A DNA stretch of 64,000 nucleotides from a virus: IMG/VR virus record IMGVR_UViG_3300031952_000001, positions 147,983 through 211,982 of that record; one strand, 5' to 3'. Made by a program: the position numbers and the translations under genes. Below, piece by piece: positions 30,959 through 37,468 of this stretch (the first letter of the stretch is position 1; each line of letters begins with the position of its first letter). Below the pieces are notes generated by a model. It saw nothing but the letters and a program-made list of their open reading frames with translations. It did not search any database and was not told where the DNA came from.

Positions 30959-32146
30959 ATGAGCTTCAAAGACAAATCGTACAAGAAGGTCATGTACGAC
31001 TCCTTCCTCTGCGTTGCAGTGGATGATCCTGTCGGCGCAGCTCTTTGGTACGGCAGGATGCGACGAACTGCTCCGACTCTCGAAGATGATGAGACGCGCC
31101 TTTTCGGTCATGCGTTCTACGACATCACCTTCCGCATCGGAGGCGCTGTTCTGAACCAGATAGAAGGGCTCACCCTTCCGGCGAACCTCGGGGCTCTGGC
31201 AGCCGCCGTGATGGCAGTGACGCCGAACGGCGGTGGTGTTTACACCCAAAACGCTGTCGTCACCGTGTACGACAAGGTCGACTACTCGATTCCGCGGATC
31301 GAGAAGGTCTACGGTATCAACACCCCCATGTACCAGATTCGGGGGCGGCGGCACGGCCGCGACCATAGGACCGCCGTTGCGCGTCCCTACTCCGCAGGAG
31401 GCCAGCGGTGGCCTGCCCTCTATGATTTCATCCCCGCAGCGTTCCAGGCGTGCTGGGGTATGATCCCAACCACCGTCCCTTCGGACGCCAACGGTGGTTT
31501 CCGAACCCTGTGGACGGGTTCTGATAGTCGGAAGCGCTTTGGTGCTCCGAAGGCCGGAATGGTCACCCAAGGGTATCTTCCCGGGGAGCGTTACTACTAC
31601 GACGATATTGCGAATACCTACAACGACTGCTTTGGTATTGAGATGACCATCGGATCCCCAGTCATCTGTTCCTGGGTGTCTTATGATACGTGGTGGTGGT
31701 ACCTCTACTACCAGCAGGAAAATACAAGAATGGCCTTTATCTATCCGCAGTGCCTTGTATACCCTCTGTACGATTTTGCTAATCCGAACCGCAAGGCCTT
31801 GTTGGTAAAGGCCCTTGGGATCGACAGTGTCCATGTGGACCGTTACGACACCTCACGCTACATGCTGGAGGTCGTTGGGGTTCGCAAGGACCGCACTCCG
31901 AAGCTGTTGAAGCAGTTCAGTGGCTCCCCTGGCGACTACAGTGAGTGGAGGAATGCTTTCAGGATCCCGAAGGCTAGCTGGCTGCCGAAGCAGGGGAGCC
32001 TGATGGGTGCGGGAAGCATCGAAGCCTGGAGGTTGAAGTTCCGTCTTCGTGACACCCTCACGAACCGGGTGGGGGCTTTCTCGAACGCGAGCATCGTACC
32101 GGTCATGAACACCCGGTACCGGAGGTTGTTCTTCATGGTGAAATAA
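30959..32146 (+). CDS. tail fibre, receptor-binding paralogue B, 395 aa
   Basis: Homologous along most of its length to residues 95-479 of the protein at 27487 but without the N-terminal attachment and collar modules: residues 1-30 are unique. Shared landmarks include VYGINTPMYQIRGRRHGRDH, RFGAPKAG, VKALGID and LKFRLRD near the end. It may be carried by the neighbouring 150-aa protein, or it may be a silent cassette exchangeable with paralogue A. It is also followed by a three-hairpin array. Confidence 0.7.
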   Translation: MSFKDKSYKKVMYDSFLCVAVDDPVGAALWYGRMRRTAPTLEDDETRLFGHAFYDITFRIGGAVLNQIEGLTLPANLGALAAAVMAVTPNGGGVYTQNAVVTVYDKVDYSIPRIEKVYGINTPMYQIRGRRHGRDHRTAVARPYSAGGQRWPALYDFIPAAFQACWGMIPTTVPSDANGGFRTLWTGSDSRKRFGAPKAGMVTQGYLPGERYYYDDIANTYNDCFGIEMTIGSPVICSWVSYDTWWWYLYYQQENTRMAFIYPQCLVYPLYDFANPNRKALLVKALGIDSVHVDRYDTSRYMLEVVGVRKDRTPKLLKQFSGSPGDYSEWRNAFRIPKASWLPKQGSLMGAGSIEAWRLKFRLRDTLTNRVGAFSNASIVPVMNTRYRRLFFMVK

Positions 32147-32165
32147 CCATGTTGACATTCAAGTA

Positions 32166-32252
32166 GGTCGCCTGGCTTAAAGTGCGACCGACTGAAGGCC
32201 GCCTGGATTCGAGTGCGGCCGATGGGGAGGCCGCCTGGATTAAAGTGCGGCC
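32166..32252 (+). repeat. second array of three covarying hairpins
   Basis: Hairpins start at 32166, 32197 and 32229 (31- and 32-bp spacing). Stems are GGTCGC/GCGACC, GGCCGC/GCGGCC and GGCCGC/GCGGCC. Loops are 12 nt: CTGGCTTAAAGT, CTGGATTCGAGT and CTGGATTAAAGT. The 6-bp stem and 12-nt loop match the first array exactly although sequences differ. It starts 20 bp after the stop of paralogue B. Confidence 0.8.
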
Positions 32253-32274
32253 GATGAGAGAAAGGGTTCTGATC

Positions 32275-32336
32275 TTGCGCCCGGCGGGGCCCGGTGTTTT
32301 AGAAATCCGAAACCCGCCATAGTATACTGGGCGCAA
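32275..32336 (+). promoter_or_regulatory. late-class promoter enclosed by an 8-bp inverted repeat
   Basis: TTTTAGAAATCC (32297-32308), 14 bp, TATACT (32323-32328). TTGCGCCC (32275-32282) and GGGCGCAA (32329-32336) are perfect inverted arms, the right one abutting the -10 box. It drives the gene at 32392. Confidence 0.8.
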
Positions 32337-32391
32337 CCGAGAACATTCGGAGGGCTGGTCCCTTCGTCACAAGTTTGCAAGGAGAAGCAAC

Positions 32392-33051
32392 ATGTACCTG
32401 TACCTCAGATGTCTGGGCTCCACGAACGTGACGGTCACGGGCGACAACAACGTCCCGAACGTCTCTCTCACCAAGGGCGAGACGGAGACGGTGCTGGCGT
32501 CCCAGGCCATGGGCAACGTCGTGTTCTGCGACTCGTGCGCGAGCCTCATCACGAAGGCCCACCTCGAAGTCCGCGTCGGCACGGCCACCGGCCGCATCCT
32601 GACGGCGGCGGAGATGGAAGCCGTGAAGAACGGCACGCTGTTCGATCTCGACGAGGACGGCATGGTCGACGAGGCCGAGCACCTCGCGGGCGTCGAGTTC
32701 ACCATCGATCTGGTGGACGGCGTGACCGAGTGGTCGATGGTCCTCCCGGGCGACGGCTCCAAGCGGTTCATCCCGAAGCGCGCCCTCGTGCTGTGCACCG
32801 AGGACGACACCCTGGCGGCGGACGCGACCCTGAGCATCGGCACGGCTCCGGCCGGCACCCAGTACCTCAACGGCGTGGCGCTCACCGGCCTCAACAACAC
32901 GAACATGGCTATCGAGAAGGTCATCGACGCCACGACGACGGCGATTCCGGCGGTCGCGGACAACGCGACCCTCTACTGCCGTCTCGCAGCGGCGGACACC
33001 GGCACGTCCGGCACCGCGAAGGTCGTGGTCGAGGGCACTTTCGTCGGCTAG
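32392..33051 (+). CDS. virion-associated protein with EF-hand loop, 219 aa
   Basis: AAGGAG precedes the ATG, and this gene has its own strong late promoter. Residues 85-96 read DLDEDGMVDEAE, fitting the 12-residue EF-hand calcium loop at positions 1, 3, 5, 6, 9 and 12. The rest is beta-rich with two early cysteines (FCDSC). Abundant expression and a small beta-rich body suggest a decoration or fibre-related virion protein; calcium could stabilise it. Confidence 0.65.
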   Translation: MYLYLRCLGSTNVTVTGDNNVPNVSLTKGETETVLASQAMGNVVFCDSCASLITKAHLEVRVGTATGRILTAAEMEAVKNGTLFDLDEDGMVDEAEHLAGVEFTIDLVDGVTEWSMVLPGDGSKRFIPKRALVLCTEDDTLAADATLSIGTAPAGTQYLNGVALTGLNNTNMAIEKVIDATTTAIPAVADNATLYCRLAAADTGTSGTAKVVVEGTFVG

Positions 33052-33062
33052 GACCCACTTCG

Positions 33063-33094
33063 CGCTAGCATCCAGGTACCCTTTGTTGTATGGT
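33063..33094 (+). promoter_or_regulatory. late-class promoter (weaker element)
   Basis: CGCTAGCATCC begins 26 bp ahead of TATGGT (33089-33094). The spacer holds TCCAGGTACCCTTT, also present at 42512 beside another late promoter. Confidence 0.5.
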
Positions 33095-33129
33095 AGGGCC
33101 TCGTCTGTCCTACACAACGAGGTGCCAAC

Positions 33130-33468
33130 ATGCCCGAACTGAAAAACGCCGCTGAGACCGAGGAGGTCATCGGCGGGGACGTTCTTCGGAACTCCATCGA
33201 CATCGTCACGAAGCCCGTCCTGGACCACCTGGAGGCGTCCGTCCTCCGGGCCATGGGGCTCATCACCGAGCAGGCTCCGAACCTGACGGAGCAGGAGAAG
33301 CTCCACTCCGAGGCCATCATGTACGAGACCGCGGCCCTGACCTGCATCGGCCGGGTTCTCCAGATCGCCAACCAGGTCGACGCGGGCCGGCAGCTCGCCC
33401 TCCGGGATTCGCTCTGGAGCCAGCTGGACCTGATGAGGAGCCCTGCCGGTGAGCCAAAAGCGGATTAA
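33130..33468 (+). CDS. hypothetical protein, 112 aa
   Basis: Helical, acidic, no cysteine cluster; starts MPELKNAAETEEVIGGDVL. First gene of a compact operon to 34877; it overlaps the next by 20 bp. Confidence 0.65.
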   Translation: MPELKNAAETEEVIGGDVLRNSIDIVTKPVLDHLEASVLRAMGLITEQAPNLTEQEKLHSEAIMYETAALTCIGRVLQIANQVDAGRQLALRDSLWSQLDLMRSPAGEPKAD

Positions 33469-33706
33469 GGACAAGCTGAAGCGCAAGGACGCCGTCCAGG
33501 CGCTCCGCGGGCTCGACTCTGTGAAGCAGCTCCCCGAGCTGCTGAAGCAGGCCTTGGAGGTCAACCAGGCCCTCGTCGAGGAGAACGCCCGGCTCAACGC
33601 CGAGGTCAGCAACATCCTCGAAGAGCACGACCAGCGCTTGACCACCCTGGAGAACGTCCTCGTGAAGAACTTCGCCGCCGCCACAGGAGGGTCTCATGAC
33701 GGGTAA
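33449..33706 (+). CDS. coiled-coil protein, 85 aa
   Basis: GTG start. Almost entirely helical with a basic beginning (SQKRIKDKLKRKDAVQ) and heptads thereafter (NARLNAEVSNILEEHDQRL). Overlaps the next gene by 11 bp. Confidence 0.65.
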   Translation: MSQKRIKDKLKRKDAVQALRGLDSVKQLPELLKQALEVNQALVEENARLNAEVSNILEEHDQRLTTLENVLVKNFAAATGGSHDG

Positions 33707-34073
33707 CTACATCCACGTCCTACTGGACAAAAATCCAGGTGGTACCGAGGGCCAAGAGATCTGCGGCGGCTGCAAGCTCACCCTTCCGGATGACCTGGTG
33801 GGTTGGGAGGAGTTCCTCAACGGCGAATACGTGCCCGAGCCCCCGAACGCCGAGGGTTACTACCCGGTGCTCATCCTTCCGAAAGGGTATCGAAGGGGTG
33901 AGGTGGTGCTCGTCGAGCATGAAGTCCTTTACGCCCGGCCGGCGCTCCGACGAAGGGACCTCTTCGTGTGGAGCGACCCCAAGCAAGGTGCCCGGATCGA
34001 GAAGCGCTGGAGCGTTCCTCTGCCCAAGATGACCTGCTCCCTGAACAACCCACTTTGGAGGAAGGTGCTATGA
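33696..34073 (+). CDS. hypothetical protein, 125 aa
   Basis: AGGAGG ahead of the ATG. Contains EICGGCKLTLP (one CxxC) and a beta-rich middle (GYYPVLILPKGYRRGEVVLV). Unrecognised. ATGA overlap with the following gene. Confidence 0.6.
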   Translation: MTGNYIHVLLDKNPGGTEGQEICGGCKLTLPDDLVGWEEFLNGEYVPEPPNAEGYYPVLILPKGYRRGEVVLVEHEVLYARPALRRRDLFVWSDPKQGARIEKRWSVPLPKMTCSLNNPLWRKVL

Positions 34074-34312
34074 ACCCAGACCGCGTCATCGTCGAGATCA
34101 AGACCAGCGAGCAGCACGGCAAGGCGTTCTGCGACGAGGGGTGCGACCACTTCGTGCTCTTCGTGAACTTCCCTCCGCAGGGCATCTGCAAGGTCTGCGG
34201 ACCGCTCGCCGAGCCGGACTCCTTGAACCGCTTCCCGCGTCACCTCGCCTGCAAGTACATCTGCGGCGAGGAGGTCCCCGAGCGCTTCTGGAGCCCGATG
34301 AGGGACGGCTGA
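34070..34312 (+). CDS. cysteine-rich small protein, 80 aa
   Basis: Five cysteines (FCDEGCDHF, ICKVCG, KYICGE) suggest zinc binding. The ATG at 34070 overlaps the preceding stop; its own stop overlaps the next start (TGATG). Confidence 0.6.
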   Translation: MNPDRVIVEIKTSEQHGKAFCDEGCDHFVLFVNFPPQGICKVCGPLAEPDSLNRFPRHLACKYICGEEVPERFWSPMRDG

Positions 34313-34737
34313 TGTCCCGCCTCTCCGAGGTCCTCGCGAAGCTCCAGAGGGAGTGCCCGGTCGGCGAGGACGGCCAGCCCGTCGGCGTCACCTACGAGGC
34401 CATCGTCGAGGCCCTCCGGCTCCACAAGATCGGGGAGGACTGGATCCTCCAGCAGCTCAGAGACATCGTCATCGCGGAGCTTGCGGCCGGCGTGGCTGCC
34501 TACCAAGGCACATGCGGGCCCGAGATCCGCTCTGCAACCCTGCACATCGCCGATGGCCGGCAGCTGGTCGCCTTGCTGAACGGCATCGTGGATGTCCAGG
34601 AGAAGCTCCGAAAGGAGCAGGAGGACTCATGGAAGAGACCAGAGCCACCTGGGTCTGGGTCCGATTCCCCGGACTCGGGAGAATCGAAGCCCAGATCCCC
34701 ATCCCCGCCGACTGCTTCAGCTCCTCAGGAGAGCTGA
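34312..34737 (+). CDS. hypothetical protein, 141 aa
   Basis: A helical N-terminal two-thirds (SRLSEVLAKLQRECPVG, EALRLHKIGEDWILQQL) may be a small HTH-like domain. The last 36 residues are Ser/Pro-rich and are encoded where the next gene runs in another frame, so the tail may be a by-product of the overlap. Confidence 0.6.
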   Translation: MSRLSEVLAKLQRECPVGEDGQPVGVTYEAIVEALRLHKIGEDWILQQLRDIVIAELAAGVAAYQGTCGPEIRSATLHIADGRQLVALLNGIVDVQEKLRKEQEDSWKRPEPPGSGSDSPDSGESKPRSPSPPTASAPQES

Positions 34738-34877
34738 TCAAGGAAGACGCCATCGAGTACGTCGAGCGGTGGATGACCGACGACCTCAAGATGGAGTACG
34801 GCTGCTGCGAGACCCGGGAAGAGATCCCTGAGGTCTCCCCCGGCGAGCACTACTTCGGCATCTCGACCTCCACCTAG
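34629..34877 (+). CDS. hypothetical protein, 82 aa
   Basis: AGGAGG six bases ahead of the ATG marks a real start inside the previous gene, giving a 109-bp overlap in a different frame. Small beta/alpha protein (ATWVWVRFPGLGRIEAQI) with a CC pair near residue 57. Last gene before the long non-coding region. Confidence 0.6.
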   Translation: MEETRATWVWVRFPGLGRIEAQIPIPADCFSSSGELIKEDAIEYVERWMTDDLKMEYGCCETREEIPEVSPGEHYFGISTST

Positions 34878-34879
34878 AG

Positions 34880-34969
34880 TTCAACCCTACCTTTAAGACC
34901 TTCAAGGTACCTTCAACCCTACCTTACCCTAGCCTTCAACCCTACTTTGAAAACCTTCAACCCTACCTT
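34880..34969 (+). repeat. iteron-like direct repeats TTCAACCCTACYTT
   Basis: Full 14-bp copies start at 34880, 34912, 34935 and 34956 (the third has TTT instead of CTT); a partial copy is at 34901. Spacing is 32, 23 and 21 bp. A related TTCAACCCTCCC occurs near 35260. Confidence 0.7.
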
Positions 34970-34992
34970 GAACCTTTGTTTTAACCACCACC

Positions 34993-35195
34993 AAGGTATA
35001 GTCAAGACCCCCTTGGTACCCCTTCTGGGAGCTGAAAATACCATAGGTTTGAACCCTTCAAAGAGGTCTTGACTATACCTTCCTGGCGGTTGCATCGATG
35101 GTTACTATTTTATTAGAAGTTATACGTTTCATAACCCGAAATACTGTCAAAATTATTCAATGATTTATAGCGAACTAGCCTCTTGACTATACCTT
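34993..35195. repeat. three copies of TTGACTATACCTT, two forming a 17-bp inverted repeat
   Basis: AAGGTATAGTCAAGACC (34993-35009) and GGTCTTGACTATACCTT (35065-35081) are perfect inverted arms 55 bp apart. A third copy in the second orientation is at 35183-35195. All three extend into a similar downstream sequence ending GGTT, so the real unit is about 23 bp. No -10 hexamer is correctly spaced, so these are not simply early promoters. Confidence 0.7.
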
Positions 35196-35482
35196 GCCGA
35201 CGGTTAGTGGCATACCTTCATAGGGTTGGAAGTCAAGGGGAAGATGGGCCTCAAATTCAACCCTCCCGGGAAGGGTCTTGGGTTGCAACCGCTGGTAAAC
35301 AAGATGTCAAGGCCTTTTGAAGGGTGTTAGAAGGCCTAGCCGCTCAAGGCCGCGCGCCGTGCGCCACTGGTATTCTTGCGCTTTTCAACTGGGTATTGCA
35401 GCTGGTGTCCGTTTTTACAGTATTTCTATCTTTCTAACTCGGTTTTCAACCTTTTCAACCCTGTTTTTGCGTTTTTTGCCGA

Positions 35483-35549
35483 GGGTATTCCTCAGATCCT
35501 TCAGAACTCTTCAGTTCCTTCAGAGTTCTTCAGGATCTTCAGAATACCC
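35483..35549. repeat. 67-bp composite palindrome of helically phased TTCAG units
   Basis: Nested inverted arms GGGTATTC/GAATACCC, GATCC/GGATC and GAACTC/GAGTTC are separated by symmetrical 4-nt TTCA or CTCA interruptions around a 13-nt centre. The same DNA reads as six (T/C)TCAG units at 35491, 35500, 35510, 35519, 35529 and 35538, spaced 9 or 10 bp. Confidence 0.75.
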
Positions 35550-35777
35550 CCAGATGATCTACAGGAACTCTATAGCTATGTACAAGAACCACTTGGGATC
35601 AGGATCGTCCGATCCTATTGATCCAGCTTTGTAAGTTTATTCATCAAAATTAGACTGGGATCGTCTGTACGACTTACCTTTAAGGGGCTCGAAGAGCATT
35701 CAACTTGGGAAAACCCCCGGGGCGATTTTTACATCATTTGGTGATGTATTGGCAAGGTATGCCTACAACCCGTAGGG

Positions 35778-35808
35778 TTTAAAAATTCAACAGGTCTTGT
35801 AGTACGCT
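35778..35808 (+). promoter_or_regulatory. late-class promoter
   Basis: TTTAAAAATTC (35778-35788), then -10 TACGCT (35803-35808), 40 bp before the ATG at 35848. Confidence 0.7.
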
Positions 35809-35847
35809 GCGGTTGTGGGCAGAATACTGGATTCAGGAGACTCAACA

Positions 35848-36312
35848 ATGACCAAAGCCACAACCCCTTCGGACTCTCCCGTCGAGCTGGCCCCAGAAGG
35901 ACTCAAGATTCGAGTTCGCTGGAAGTTCATCGTCTCTGTTCTCGGCTTCCTGCTGTGCGGGGGCAGCTTTGCCGGCGTGGCTGCGATGTTCAACGTCGGC
36001 ACCAGCGTTGCCGACGACTTCAGCACTTTCAAGTCCGAGCAGGGCTCTGCGCACCTGCACATCGACTCGGCTCTCGATTCTCAAGACTCGCGTGCGAAAG
36101 CGCAGGACGACAGGATCGAGGGTATCAGCAAGGTGGTCTCCTCCGTCCAGACGACGCAGCAGAGGGACGTTGCCCGTACAGAAGCTCGCCGGCTCACCGA
36201 AAAAATACAAAATCGAATTGAGCGTGAAGAATCGTACGACCGCCTCTACGAGCTAAATCTCAAGCATTTACAACGTGGTGAGGACCCTTGCGGCACCGTG
36301 AGCTGTGATTAG
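35848..36312 (+). CDS. membrane-anchored coiled-coil protein, 154 aa
   Basis: One hydrophobic helix (FIVSVLGFLLCGGSFAGVAA, about residues 27-46) is followed by a long helical tail (KAQDDRIEGISKVVSSVQ) and a C-terminal cysteine pair. The single-span, coiled-tail topology resembles phage spanins or membrane-bound packaging/lysis accessories. AGGAG precedes the ATG at 35848. Confidence 0.65.
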   Translation: MTKATTPSDSPVELAPEGLKIRVRWKFIVSVLGFLLCGGSFAGVAAMFNVGTSVADDFSTFKSEQGSAHLHIDSALDSQDSRAKAQDDRIEGISKVVSSVQTTQQRDVARTEARRLTEKIQNRIEREESYDRLYELNLKHLQRGEDPCGTVSCD

Positions 36313-36392
36313 CACCTTCGTTTTTGCCGATCATCTCCAGAGCAATCTCGTAACTTAAGATAGAGGGCATTTTTCGCCCAAAGGGAGGATCC

Positions 36393-37181
36393 GTGGAACT
36401 GACCACTCTCCAGCCGGCTTGCAAGATTTGCATCCTGATGCGGTTGGACAGCAACCTGTGGAAGGAGCTGCACCGCAAGGTCATCATCGAGCGGGTCAGC
36501 CGGGCGAAGGCGCTGACGTGGCTCAACCAGCGGGCGGAGATCCTGAACATCACCCGGGAGGAGAACAACTGGGAGCTGTTGCCGACGTTTTCCACCAACG
36601 GCATCGTCAAGCACTTCAAGATGCACATCACGGACTTCACCCAGGTCGAGGCGTACATCGCGGCTCAGAACATGTTCTCTCCCGAGGCTCGGGCGAACCC
36701 CGCGAAGATGGCGCTCCAGGCCTCGGCGGCATCGGAGATGGACGACTATCTCCGCCTGGAGTCCCTGATCTCCGCCTCGGTGGTGCAGCTCGAAAGCTAC
36801 GAGAAGACCTTGTCCGCGGCGGCCAGGAAGAACCAGGGTGACGGCAAGTCGCCGCCCATCGTGAACCTGGAGGAGGTGAAGATTTTCCAGAAGCTGATCC
36901 GGGAGCAGATGGCGATGAAGAAGGAGCTGGCGGTCCTTCAGGCCAAGCAGGCGGTCGCCGGCACCGCCCTCCGGGACGCTCTGGAGCGGGTCGTTGAAGT
37001 TGTTATGAACGCAATTCAGGATTCCATGGTAGAATTGCGGTCGAACCTGCACCAGCAGTACGCGAACCCGGAGTGGGGCGAGAAGCTGGCGAGGATGGTG
37101 GCCTACAAGATCGGGGAGCCCTTGAAGGCGTCGATCCCCTCGATTTTGGACGAGGTCTACAAGAAGTACAAAATACGATGA
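36393..37181 (+). CDS. putative terminase small subunit, 262 aa
   Basis: Assigned mainly by position two genes upstream of the large terminase. The GTG start follows GGGAGG. The N-terminus has paired cysteines and a helix-turn-helix-like stretch (LHRKVIIERVSRAKALTWLN); the middle is coiled (KKELAVLQAKQAVAG); the C-terminus is helical. Small subunits recognise the packaging site and activate the motor. A DNA-binding adaptor with a different role is possible. Confidence 0.5.
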   Translation: MELTTLQPACKICILMRLDSNLWKELHRKVIIERVSRAKALTWLNQRAEILNITREENNWELLPTFSTNGIVKHFKMHITDFTQVEAYIAAQNMFSPEARANPAKMALQASAASEMDDYLRLESLISASVVQLESYEKTLSAAARKNQGDGKSPPIVNLEEVKIFQKLIREQMAMKKELAVLQAKQAVAGTALRDALERVVEVVMNAIQDSMVELRSNLHQQYANPEWGEKLARMVAYKIGEPLKASIPSILDEVYKKYKIR

Positions 37182-37468
37182 GCCCAGTCACAAAGACCTT
37201 CACCCATGATCACGTCGTCCGCGACCCTGCGGGGAAACCGGTCGGCCGCGCGATCCTACTCAACGACAAGGGCTACACCGAGGGAGCCCCGCTTCCGGTG
37301 GCGGTCCTGCTCGTCCCGGTGACCGCGACGAAGAACATCCGGAGCTTCGTGTTCTACATCGACGGCATCGCGTACAGGATCCCGCAGGACACGCCTCAAG
37401 GGCGGATACTGCTCTCAGAGGGCATGCACAAGGTCAACCACGTTGTGCTCCAGAAAGTGAACCCGTAA
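37178..37468 (+). CDS. hypothetical protein, 96 aa
   Basis: The ATG at 37178 overlaps the upstream stop, and its own stop shares a base with the terminase ATG. A beta-rich small domain (GRAILLNDKGYTEGAPLPVA, FVFYIDGIAYRIP) is sandwiched in the packaging operon. Role unknown. Confidence 0.65.
   Translation: MSPVTKTFTHDHVVRDPAGKPVGRAILLNDKGYTEGAPLPVAVLLVPVTATKNIRSFVFYIDGIAYRIPQDTPQGRILLSEGMHKVNHVVLQKVNP

Larger units (their letters stand above)
34878..35847 (+). other. about 970-bp non-coding, repeat-rich region; candidate origin or packaging site
   Basis: No credible gene was found on either strand. The region is visibly more AT-rich than its surroundings and carries several repeat families (listed separately), interrupted palindromes such as GGATCG/CGATCC around 35602-35615, a 7-bp inverted repeat TACATCA/TGATGTA at 35730-35748, and a late promoter at its right end. 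It precedes the terminase genes, where pac or cos sites often lie. Confidence 0.7.

Noticed and set aside
32152-32180. Possible early promoter TTGACA before hairpin array 2
   Set aside because: No acceptable -10 hexamer at 16-18 bp.
28939-32252. CRISPR-like or diversity-generating retroelement reading of the hairpin arrays
   Set aside because: Repeats are self-complementary with no unique spacers and no cas gene; no reverse transcriptase or template/variable repeat pair was seen.
35069-35090. TTGACTATACC copies as early promoters
   Set aside because: No -10 at proper spacing; better described as a repeat or binding site.
35317-35634. Two overlapping short frames in the non-coding region (about 81 and 105 codons)
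   Set aside because: Non-ATG or unsupported starts, no ribosome site, and they cross the phased palindrome.
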